Shown here in pieces: positions 1-4,716 of a stretch of 18,447 bases of DNA; position 1 is the stretch's first letter; each line of letters starts with the position of its first letter. The stretch is from contig DIEU01000013.1 of the NCBI GenBank assembly GCA_002418775.1, forward strand, positions 1 through 18,447, read 5' to 3'. Below the pieces are notes generated by a model that worked only from the letters and a program-made list of their open reading frames with translations, did not search any database and had not been told where the DNA came from. A program made the translations under genes and the position numbers. This stretch comes from Firmicutes bacterium UBA5766 (lineage in GTDB: Bacteria > Bacillota > Desulfotomaculia > Desulfotomaculales > Nap2-2B).

Positions 1-412
1 TGGCAACAAATGCACCTGTAATAGAAGCGGTTCTGGTGCCGCCATCAGCCTGGATAACATCACAGTCGAGCCAGATCGTGCGCTCGCCCAGGGCAGCCAG
101 GTCAACCACCGCACGCAGCGACCGTCCTATCAGGCGCTGGATCTCATAAGTACGCCCTCCTACCTTACCCCTGGCGGCTTCTCTTTGCATCCTGACGCCG
201 GTTGCCCGGGGAAGCATCCCGTATTCCGCAGTAACCCAGCCCTTGCCGGTACCTTTTAAAAACAGGGGCGTCCTTTCTTCTACCGTGGCAGTGCAGATCA
301 CTTTTGTATCTCCAACTTCTATCAAAACCGAACCTTCGGCATGCTTGGTATAATTCCTGGTTATCGTGACCGGCCGCAGGTTCTCCGGCTGTCTACCGTC
401 AACTCTTTGCAT
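1..412 (-). CDS. rph: RNase PH (ribonuclease PH), N-terminal part, cut by window edge
   Basis: Phosphorolytic 3'-5' exoribonuclease that trims the 3' trailer of tRNA precursors in the cytoplasm. Translating the minus strand from the ATG at 412 gives MQRVDGRQPENLRPV, then GSVLIEVGDTKVICTATVEE, then GWVTAEYGMLPRAT and GRTYEIQRLIGRSLRAVVDL, all hallmark blocks of bacterial RNase PH. About 137 codons are present. The family is usually 240-260 residues, so the C-terminal part lies beyond the left edge. A good GGAG ribosome binding site sits 7 bases before the ATG. The gene lies 27 bases downstream of the metallo-beta-lactamase-fold gene on the same strand, so the two are probably co-transcribed. 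Identification is by motif recognition and is firm. Confidence 0.95.
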   Translation of the reverse strand, partial: MQRVDGRQPENLRPVTITRNYTKHAEGSVLIEVGDTKVICTATVEERTPLFLKGTGKGWVTAEYGMLPRATGVRMQREAARGKVGGRTYEIQRLIGRSLRAVVDLAALGERTIWLDCDVIQADGGTRTASITGAFVA

Positions 413-439
413 TTGTTGTCTCCTCTCCCATGTCAATAT

Positions 440-1210
440 TTAAACCAGGTAGGTCTCCCCTTCCCCGGCCAGTTCAACGGGTTTTTTAAAGGTCTTCTCC
501 GCCTGTCTGCCCAGCATGGCGGGATCGTATTCCGGCCAGAAGTGAGTCAGCAAAAGCCTCCTGGCGCCTGCTTCTCTGGCCAGCTCTCCGGCCTGGCCTG
601 CAGTCAGATGGATATCTTTCATGACATCGGCATCACTGTCCTGCCCGCTGGCCTCACACAGGAAAAGGCCGGCGTTCTTAGCCAGCGCAGCAATGGTTTT
701 CGTGGGAGCGGTATCGCTGGAAAAAACCAGCCTGCCTGGCCCGCCGACAGCTACTGAGTACCCCGGCATAGGATGTTTGATGGGTGCGAAGCGAAAGTTC
801 AAACCCTCAATATCAAGGCTGCAGACCTCAATATCCTTTTCCAGGGGTTCACGGGGCAGGTTTCCAATTGGTGTTGCCGTAAAAGCTTGATCATACCCGG
901 CCAGAATATTGTACTCAGCCGCCGGCTCACCGGGCATAAATAGTTTCAAAGGACCGCTGCGGCTGCCATCCCGCCTGGCTCCCTCAATAGCATAGCGGAG
1001 GACGAAAAGATCGGCATAGTGGTCATGGTGCAGGTGCGTGACAATTACAGCGTCCAGCAGGCGAAAGTCTATGATGCCCATCATTTTGCTCAGGCTCCCG
1101 TTGCCGGCTTCCAGAAGAATATTCAGACCGGCGTCCTGGATCAGGTAGCCTGAACACGCCCCGCCTGCCCTGGGATAGGGAGCCCAGCAGCCCAGTACAG
1201 TAAGTTTCAC
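440..1210 (-). CDS. MBL-fold metallo-hydrolase (YhfI/RNase Z-like)
   Basis: A 256-residue metallo-beta-lactamase-fold protein, probably a cytoplasmic phosphodiesterase or other hydrolase of the RNase Z-like branch. It opens with MKLTVLGCWAPYPRAGGACS. The metal-binding motif HLHHDHYADL (HxHxDH) is near residue 59, a second aspartate lies in FSSDTAP, and late histidines lie in DIHLTAGQAGELA and LLLTHFWPEYD. The set of metal ligands looks complete, so the enzyme is probably active. Length is normal for small YhfI-type proteins. The start is a GTG at 1210 with a GGAGG site 7 bases upstream. A TATAAT-like -10 (minus strand, 1277-1282) lies in the upstream repeat tract, but no matching -35 was found. 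It shares an operon with rph, which hints at an RNA-related role, but the substrate is unknown. Confidence 0.88.
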   Translation of the reverse strand: MKLTVLGCWAPYPRAGGACSGYLIQDAGLNILLEAGNGSLSKMMGIIDFRLLDAVIVTHLHHDHYADLFVLRYAIEGARRDGSRSGPLKLFMPGEPAAEYNILAGYDQAFTATPIGNLPREPLEKDIEVCSLDIEGLNFRFAPIKHPMPGYSVAVGGPGRLVFSSDTAPTKTIAALAKNAGLFLCEASGQDSDADVMKDIHLTAGQAGELAREAGARRLLLTHFWPEYDPAMLGRQAEKTFKKPVELAGEGETYLV

Positions 1211-1282
1211 AAAGCTTTCCTCCAGTTAAACAGGTTGTTACACGGTATTGCACAATAAATATCTGTTGCATCTATCATTATA

Positions 1283-1365
1283 TGATACCAGACAGAGGAA
1301 TGGGGACACACCTCTCTCGCAGGCATTCCTCTGCTGTCGGAGGCATGTCCCCGATCGGGATGGCG
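1283..1365. repeat. GGGGACA dyad repeat, copy 1
   Basis: Contains two interleaved perfect inverted repeats: CAGAGGAAT (1293-1301) with ATTCCTCTG (1325-1333), and GGGGACA (1302-1308) with TGTCCCC (1346-1352). The region aligns with 1707-1792 over most of its length (shared CCAGACAGAGG, GGGGACAC, CCTCTC, GTCGGAGG and TGTCCCC in the same order). It resembles REP-type palindromes mobilised by IS200-like transposases, but no such gene is in the window, so that is inference. Confidence 0.65.
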
Positions 1366-1383
1366 GCACATATCGCCAGAAAC

Positions 1384-1428
1384 TGTTGTCGTTAAATGGT
1401 GATAGACAGGAAAGGGGACACACCATTT
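1384..1428. repeat. GGGGACA dyad repeat, short copy 2
   Basis: Begins TGTTGTCGTTAAATGG, nearly identical to the start of copy 3 at 1707. An 8-base inverted repeat, AAATGGTG (1394-1401) with CACCATTT (1421-1428), encloses GACAGGAAAGGGGACA. It looks like a shortened relative of the other two copies. Confidence 0.55.
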
Positions 1429-1498
1429 GAGACGTGAGAAATGAGACGTGTGTCGAGAGAATAAATTGACGTGAGTAGTAAGAAATGAGACGTGAGAA
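1428..1498. repeat. Heptad-phased repeat tract (GAGACGT/GAGAAAT type)
   Basis: The run reads as 7-base steps alternating GAGACGT and GAGAAAT-like units, with several recurrences of GACGTGAGA. Units are degenerate and no spacer pattern is present. It is non-coding and its function is unknown. Confidence 0.55.
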
Positions 1499-1510
1499 AG
1501 ACCTGAAAAT

Positions 1511-1564
1511 TGTAGGTGCGACTTTAGTCGCACAAAGGCTTGGCGGGCTGAAGCCCGCCCTACA
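1511..1564. repeat. Double-hairpin palindrome (REP-like), 54 bases
   Basis: Two perfect 8-bp hairpins stand side by side: GTGCGACT/AGTCGCAC (1516-1533, loop TT) and GGCGGGCT/AGCCCGCC (1542-1559, loop GA). They are bracketed by TGTAG (1511-1515) and its complement CTACA (1560-1564). The whole can fold into a closed three-way junction. This is the architecture of dispersed REP/REPIN-type elements. Copy number elsewhere in the genome cannot be seen here. Confidence 0.75.
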
Positions 1565-1572
1565 GATTGCTG

Positions 1573-1680
1573 GCGTCCGCATAGGAAAGCAGTATATATT
1601 GACGTCTGTTATCCGATAACCGACGACCGAATAGGAATGCAGGATATACCGGCGTCCGACGTCTGATGACCCACGACTCA
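1573..1680. repeat. Imperfect 50-base tandem duplication with heptad phasing
   Basis: ATAGGAAAGCAGTATATA at 1581-1598 recurs with two changes at 1631-1648, a 50-base period. Each copy is followed by a GACGTCTG/CCGACGTCTG stretch that steps in 7-base units (ACCGACG, ACCGAAT, CCGGCGT, CCGACGT, CTGATGA). It is non-coding. Confidence 0.5.
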
Positions 1681-1706
1681 ATTTATGTCCCCAATTATAT
1701 GGGAAT

Positions 1707-1792
1707 GTTATCGTTAAATGGTACCAGACAGAGGTCAGGGGACACCTCTCTTACCGGTGTTCCTTTGAGGTCGGAGGAATGTCCCCTATCGG
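1707..1792. repeat. GGGGACA dyad repeat, copy 3
   Basis: GGGGACA (1738-1744) pairs with TGTCCCC (1780-1786), 35 bases apart. The spacing is 37 bases in copy 1, and the surrounding words match copy 1. The start (TGTTATCGTTAAATGG) matches copy 2, so copies 1 and 2 look like overlapping parts of the same ancestral unit. Confidence 0.6.
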
Positions 1793-1872
1793 TATTTCTG
1801 AGAAATGTCCCTAATCGTCAAAAGAGAACCTTTCCAATGGACTACTTTTAAGGCATAAAGAAATACTTATAT

Positions 1873-1907
1873 TCCGACGTCCGACGTCTGACGACTGACA
1901 TCCGAAA
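1873..1907. repeat. Five heptanucleotide units abutting tRNA-Glu
   Basis: Five consecutive 7-base units: TCCGACG, TCCGACG, TCTGACG, ACTGACA, TCCGAAA. They end two bases before the tRNA, where a promoter or 5' processing region would lie. They resemble short tandemly repeated repetitive sequences known from other bacteria. Confidence 0.6.
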
Positions 1908-1909
1908 TC

Positions 1910-1985
1910 GGCCCCTTGGTCAAGCGGTCTAAGACACCGCCCTTTCACGGCGGTAACCCGGGTTCGAATCCCGGTGGGGTCACCA
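1910..1985 (+). tRNA. tRNA-Glu (anticodon TTC)
   Basis: Cloverleaf: acceptor GGCCCCT, D arm, anticodon stem CCGCC/GGCGG with loop CTTTCAC (anticodon TTC at 1944-1946), T arm CCGGG-TTCGAAT-CCCGG, and an encoded CCA end. It matches the usual Firmicutes tRNA-Glu closely. The last acceptor pair is T-T (position 7 against 66) instead of the normal T-A, a mild oddity that should not abolish function. Confidence 0.95.
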
Positions 1986-1988
1986 AAT

Positions 1989-2063
1989 GGGCGATTAGCT
2001 CAGCGGGAGAGCGCCTGCTTTACACGCAGGATGTCACTGGTTCAATCCCAGTATCGCCCACCA
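1989..2063 (+). tRNA. tRNA-Val (anticodon TAC)
   Basis: Acceptor GGGCGAT pairs fully with ATCGCCC. The D arm is TAGCTCAGCGGGAGAGC, and the anticodon stem CCTGC/GCAGG has loop TTTACAC (anticodon TAC at 2021-2023). The T arm contains GGTTCAATCC and CCA is encoded. It follows tRNA-Glu by 3 bases, so both come from one transcript. Confidence 0.95.
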
Positions 2064-2080
2064 TATCCGAACAAGCAAGC

Positions 2081-2107
2081 CTTCGGCAATCATGCCGGGG
2101 TTTTTTG
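2081..2107 (+). terminator. Rho-independent terminator of the tRNA-Glu/Val transcript
   Basis: Hairpin with CGGCA (2084-2088) paired to TGCCG (2093-2097) around loop ATCA. It is extended by G-T pairs and a C-G pair to 8 bp and followed by TTTTTTG. It lies 18 bases after tRNA-Val. Confidence 0.85.
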
Positions 2108-2196
2108 TTTTCCCCTTCTCCACCCGGGGGCGCCGCTGTCTTCCCTTTTCCCTTTTTAAAAAACCAAACCCGTCCTTTGAAAAAAATTCAATTTTA

Positions 2197-2225
2197 TTGA
2201 CAGAACGGACATCTTATGATACATA
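2197..2225 (+). promoter_or_regulatory. Candidate sigma-A promoter for the small membrane protein pair
   Basis: TTGACA at 2197-2202 (consensus -35), a 17-base spacer, then TACATA at 2220-2225. A TATGAT at 2215 is better as a hexamer but only 12 bases away. The leader to the first gene is about 180 bases. It contains a strong but gene-less AGGAGGTG at 2346-2352, so a short leader peptide or an alternative start is possible. Confidence 0.45.
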
Positions 2226-2414
2226 TATTTTATTCCCATGGAGGGAAGATATTAAGCCATGAAGGTTTAACAACTTTTGGATAAGTGTTTGCCTTTATGG
2301 TTTTGTTATTTATTGGAAGAAGACTAATCAAAAACTGCTCAAAAAGGAGGTGAATAATAAGATACTCTTTGGCGTTTATTTAATGTAAATAATATTATTT
2401 CGGAGGAAAAAGAT

Positions 2415-2807
2415 ATGGCATGTTTTCTTGTACCAATGGGTGAGGCCATTGTAACCACTGTTATGAAGAAAGTTGTAGAGAAAAATGAAAGGGAAGCCGG
2501 GGTGAAAGAGGGTTCTCAAACACGAGTAAGCTGGAGCCGTAAATTAAGCTGGCTGAACAGATTATTGTGGGGCGGAGTTTTACTGTTGGCGCTTGAACAT
2601 ATATGGCACGGGGAAGTTGTCCTGTGGCCGCCTTTTTTAACGGCAATGAATAACCCGGCTGATGTAGGCCCGATGCTTCATGAGGTCGCGACAATCGGCA
2701 CAGGAATGGCGGTATTTGTAACAATTGTTTGGTTAATCATGATTTCAATTGCCGATCAAAAAGCCAAGGCTATTCATCCTGCAGTAAAAGCTAAAGCCGA
2801 CGCCTAA
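2415..2807 (+). CDS. Small membrane protein, unknown function (paralogue of next gene)
   Basis: 130 residues, not assignable to a named family. An N-terminal amphipathic stretch (MACFLVPMGEAIVTTVMKKV) is followed by a charged linker (22-44). A first membrane segment around 49-70 carries a buried acidic-histidine pair (WG at 52-53, E61-H62, second His at 65). A loop with WPPF and LHE (89-90) leads to a second membrane segment around 92-113 ending in IVWLI...D.K. The C-terminal tail is Lys/Ala-rich. The start ATG has GGAGG 8 bases upstream. The next gene starts 13 bases after the stop and has the same WG-x7-(E/D)H and IVWLI-x5-D-x-K signatures, so the two probably arose by duplication and may form a heteromer. 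Buried Glu/Asp-His pairs would suit metal or heme binding or proton transfer, but that is inference. Confidence 0.8.
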   Translation: MACFLVPMGEAIVTTVMKKVVEKNEREAGVKEGSQTRVSWSRKLSWLNRLLWGGVLLLALEHIWHGEVVLWPPFLTAMNNPADVGPMLHEVATIGTGMAVFVTIVWLIMISIADQKAKAIHPAVKAKADA

Positions 2808-2820
2808 TGGAGGGTGGACT

Positions 2821-3117
2821 ATGTTCTTTATAATTACTGCGTTAGCAGCTATAGTTGCGACTATTGTATGGTATGTTAACGCCCCCGAAGATAAATACAA
2901 GCTTAATCTGTTATGCTTTATATATTGGGGAGCAACACTCATGTGGTTTGTTGACCATGTGATGGCCTTTTTAACCGAAGGCGGGGAATTCTTTGAGATA
3001 ACTCTTGACGCAACTTTGCTGGGATTTGTTGTTGTTCTCTTTGGTCTCATAGTTTGGTTAATTGCGCTGTTAATCAGCGACCCAAAGAAAGTTTTTCATA
3101 AACTCTTGAAAAACTAA
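2821..3117 (+). CDS. Small membrane protein, unknown function (paralogue of previous gene)
   Basis: 98 residues with three predicted membrane segments: about 2-19, 31-51 (WG at 36-37, D45-H46) and 64-86 (IVWLI at 77-81, then D87-x-K89). The spacing WG-x7-(E/D)-H and the IVWLI-x5-D-x-K block match the preceding gene exactly. The N-terminus differs, with a true hydrophobic helix here and an amphipathic one there. The ribosome binding site GGAGG is 7 bases before the ATG. No terminator follows directly. The next one is the hairpin at 3309-3341 beyond the tRNA relic. Function is unknown; the gene is credible because of its ribosome binding site, operon spacing and paralogy. Confidence 0.8.
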   Translation: MFFIITALAAIVATIVWYVNAPEDKYKLNLLCFIYWGATLMWFVDHVMAFLTEGGEFFEITLDATLLGFVVVLFGLIVWLIALLISDPKKVFHKLLKN

Positions 3118-3125
3118 ATTGCTTT

Positions 3126-3145
3126 AGTGCTATAGTGCTATAGTG
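3126..3145. repeat. Short tandem repeat AGTGCTAT x2.5
   Basis: AGTGCTAT at 3126-3133 and 3134-3141, then AGTG. It lies directly after the second small membrane protein gene. A minor feature, possibly replication slippage. Confidence 0.6.
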
Positions 3146-3212
3146 AGGATCCTTTTTACATTATTAAGGTGTCACGACGGGACACATCATCCTGATTTTT
3201 ACAGGCATAACA

Positions 3213-3289
3213 GGCATACTAGTGCAGCTCAGTTAAACAACCGCCTGTACTACACGCAGGATGCAATGGTTCAAACCCGACGGCGCCCC
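3213..3289 (+). pseudogene. Decayed tRNA-Val (TAC) copy
   Basis: A D-arm remnant (GCAGCTCAGTT) is followed by an anticodon arm CCTGT-ACTACAC-GCAGG whose loop still reads TAC (3251-3253). GGATG, GGTTCAAACCC and a GGCGCC 3' half follow. The 5' acceptor half (GGCATAC) does not pair with GGCGCC, position 33 is C instead of the near-universal T, and the T stem is broken. The run CGCCTG...TACACGCAGGATG matches the intact tRNA-Val at 2013-2033. It is not a functional tRNA. Confidence 0.7.
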
Positions 3290-3308
3290 CTTGTGCATAC
3301 GGAAGAAC

Positions 3309-3341
3309 AGCCTCCGGCAATTATGCTGGAGGCTGATTTTT
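3309..3341 (+). terminator. Rho-independent terminator after the tRNA-Val relic
   Basis: 11-bp stem AGCCTCCGGCA / TGCTGGAGGCT (one G-T pair) around loop ATTA, then GATTTTT. The core resembles the terminator behind the intact tRNA-Val (CGGCAATCATGCCG versus CGGCAATTATGCTG). It could terminate the small membrane protein operon. Confidence 0.8.
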
Positions 3342-3432
3342 GGTGATAACCAAATAATAAAGCGTACTGATTAATAACTTACATCCTCGTCTGTTCGAAA
3401 CTGGCAACTTTTTATTTTTACCGGTAAAAAAA

Positions 3433-4101
3433 TTAGGTACCGCCGTATGAATAAACTGTACCCGGCGGTTTATTTAACCTTAAATCTAGGTCAAGGGCTT
3501 TCAACATAAAAAGAACGCTGTGTTCCCTGACTTCGGATTGGATATCCGCGTTGATTAAATCCATTAAGTCAGGGATCAGCGGCTCAAGTTTTTGAAACAG
3601 CCGGACAGCCACATACTGCCTGTATATCTCAGGCAGCATGTACTCGTAGGCATGGATCATTTCATGCAGCAGCGTCACGTTCAGCGCGTCTTCGTCAGCC
3701 GTCCGGCCGGGATCAATGGTTATTGTCCTGGTACTGCCGCTGCACATGCCGGAAGAGTTGTCAAGCTCCTCCAGCTTAAATATCCAGCTGTCGATGGCAA
3801 AGTCTGCGTCCAATATCCCCGGTTCAATTTCATCTTCCGGTCCGCCATCCGGATCTGTTCCAAATTCGTGCTGTTCTTTTATGTACCTGCTCAACAGCAT
3901 GTCCTGGAAATATTCTTCGTCATATTCATATGCTTTGGCGGCTAGATTAATTTCTCCCCTGGTCCTGTAGTTCCACCATTCGCGATAAGTTCTGTCGTCT
4001 TCCAAAGATACTATGGTTAGCAACTGGTCAATGGCGTCCAAATATTTACCTTCCCTGATTAAAGAAATTATTTCCTCTTTCCGGTCATCTGCTGACAACA
4101 A
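3433..4101 (-). CDS. Putative zinc metallopeptidase (HExxH), uncharacterised
   Basis: 222 residues. An HExxH motif lies in LLHEMIHAYEYML (His146, Glu147, His150), preceded by a beta-strand-like RTITIDPG. This arrangement resembles SprT-like or other minigluzincin metallopeptidases, but no family can be named with confidence. A third ligand could be Glu193 or His194 in EVREHSVLF. The N-terminal third is helical and acidic (two EW/EY-rich segments). There is no signal peptide or membrane segment, so it is probably cytoplasmic. The start is TTG at 4101 (a second TTG follows at once), with AAAGGGGG about 9 bases upstream. It lies downstream of mini-mscL on the same strand, separated by a possible terminator, so it may be transcribed alone. 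Confidence 0.75.
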   Translation of the reverse strand: MLSADDRKEEIISLIREGKYLDAIDQLLTIVSLEDDRTYREWWNYRTRGEINLAAKAYEYDEEYFQDMLLSRYIKEQHEFGTDPDGGPEDEIEPGILDADFAIDSWIFKLEELDNSSGMCSGSTRTITIDPGRTADEDALNVTLLHEMIHAYEYMLPEIYRQYVAVRLFQKLEPLIPDLMDLINADIQSEVREHSVLFMLKALDLDLRLNKPPGTVYSYGGT

Positions 4102-4149
4102 CGGTGAAGACCCCCTTTATTTATTTGCGCCAATCGCTCAGCAAAGAAC

Positions 4150-4172
4150 ACAAAAGGGCTCGGAGCCTTTAG
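4150..4172 (-). terminator. Possible terminator behind mini-mscL
   Basis: On the minus strand AAAGGCT-CCG-AGCCCTTT forms a hairpin with one bulged base, followed by the T-rich TTTTGTGTTCTTT. It overlaps the mscL stop codon. A weak but well-placed signal. Confidence 0.4.
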
Positions 4173-4375
4173 CTGTTTGCTGCTTCTTCTATTTGAGATG
4201 TGCAGTTGGGGCAGCGAACCGCTTTTAATTTACCGAGTAAAAGGCCTACCACCGGCATGATGATATCGTTAACCAGTGAGGTAATAATTTTGCCAAAAGC
4301 CACTCCTATAATTATGCCGACTGCTATGTCCAAAACATTGCCCCGCGCAATAAACTCTTTAAACTCTTTTAGCAT
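4169..4375 (-). CDS. mscL: Miniature MscL: first membrane helix joined to C-terminal zinc-ribbon tail
   Basis: About 68 residues from the ATG at 4375, which has AAAGGATG about 6-9 bases upstream. An ATG three codons earlier (4384) is too close to that site. The first half, MLKEFKEFIARGNVLDIAVG through the GKIITSLVNDIIMPVVGLLL block, is unmistakable MscL: the S1 helix and the pore-lining TM1. After GLLLGKL it jumps to AVRCPNCTSQIEEAANS, which matches the CPxC tail of zinc-ribbon-bearing MscL proteins. The periplasmic loop and TM2, roughly 70-80 residues, are missing, yet the frame is intact. MscL is normally a pentameric mechanosensitive channel of 130-150 residues. Without TM2 this product is probably not a normal channel and may be a decaying gene. 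In-frame retention leaves open a residual membrane peptide. Confidence 0.75.
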   Translation of the reverse strand: MLKEFKEFIARGNVLDIAVGIIIGVAFGKIITSLVNDIIMPVVGLLLGKLKAVRCPNCTSQIEEAANS

Positions 4376-4384
4376 ATTAGACAT

Positions 4385-4553
4385 CCTTTTAACTATTTGA
4401 TTTGAGTTATTAATTCTCCAGGACTTTAAAAAATCCTACAATTTTCGTCCAAGTTTGCTAAAATGTTAACTTAGGGTACAGGGCATGCCAAATTAACAAG
4501 ATAAAAATACCCATAGCCTAAACCAATTTCATTTGCTGGCAAGTCACTCGCAT
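4385..4553. other. Intergenic region between divergent mini-mscL and ade-like transcripts
   Basis: A-T rich with no gene seen. On the minus strand TTGGAC (4447-4452) and TAAAGT (4423-4428), 18 bases apart, form a weak promoter candidate for mini-mscL. The plus-strand promoter that follows is listed separately. Confidence 0.5.
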
Positions 4554-4583
4554 TTGACAGCCGCCGGAAAGCTCATATATACT
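4554..4583 (+). promoter_or_regulatory. Strong sigma-A type promoter of the ade-like/trmK/yqfO operon
   Basis: TTGACA at 4554-4559, an 18-base spacer, and TATACT at 4578-4583. This is the best promoter match in the window. Transcription would start near 4590, giving a leader of about 125 bases before the ATG at 4717. Confidence 0.75.
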
Positions 4584-4629
4584 GCATTTAAACGGGTGGC
4601 TGACTTCCGATTACCGGGCCCAAATACAG

Positions 4630-4698
4630 GCTTAAATATTTTTTACTTCTGATAAATTTTTAAGCTTGCCTTCCACCTGGGAGGTTTAATTTTTTTCC
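4630..4698 (+). promoter_or_regulatory. Structured leader, possible attenuator
   Basis: In the leader, GCTTAAATATTT (4630-4641) pairs with AAATTTTTAAGC (4654-4665) with one mismatch. A small ACCT/AGGT hairpin and a T-rich run (4687-4697) lie just ahead of the weak ribosome binding site. This could be an attenuator. No known riboswitch consensus was recognised, and the purine-riboswitch core is absent. Confidence 0.3.
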
Positions 4699-4716
4699 CG
4701 GAAGTGATAATTTTTA

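Larger units (their letters stand above)
1211..1909. other. Gene-free repeat tract upstream of tRNA-Glu
   Basis: About 700 bases with no convincing gene. Short open frames here have no ribosome binding site and simply read through repeats. The tract holds dyad repeats built on GGGGACA/TGTCCCC, a double-hairpin palindrome, and stretches phased at 7 bases, listed separately. It ends directly at the first base of tRNA-Glu. Confidence 0.8.

Noticed and set aside
1207..1851. Several 60-147 codon frames on both strands
   Set aside because: They read through the dyad and heptad repeats, lack ribosome binding sites and show no protein-like composition.
1428..1907. Possible CRISPR array
   Set aside because: No constant repeat of 24-40 bases with distinct spacers; the repetition is degenerate 7-base phasing, and no cas genes are present.
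1916..2200. Open frame of 94 codons on the plus strand
   Set aside because: It runs straight through tRNA-Glu, tRNA-Val and their terminator and has no ribosome binding site.
2341..2388. Short leader peptide after AGGAGGTG at 2346 (GTG AAT AAT AAG ... TAA)
   Set aside because: The ribosome binding site overlaps the GTG, leaving no spacing, and the 12-codon product cannot be supported; mentioned only in the promoter entry.
3143..3346. 67-codon plus-strand frame
   Set aside because: It overlaps the tRNA-Val relic and its terminator; no ribosome binding site.
4584..4716. Purine riboswitch ahead of the adenine-deaminase-like gene
   Set aside because: The conserved P2/P3 loop sequences and the TATA...TCTACC core are absent.
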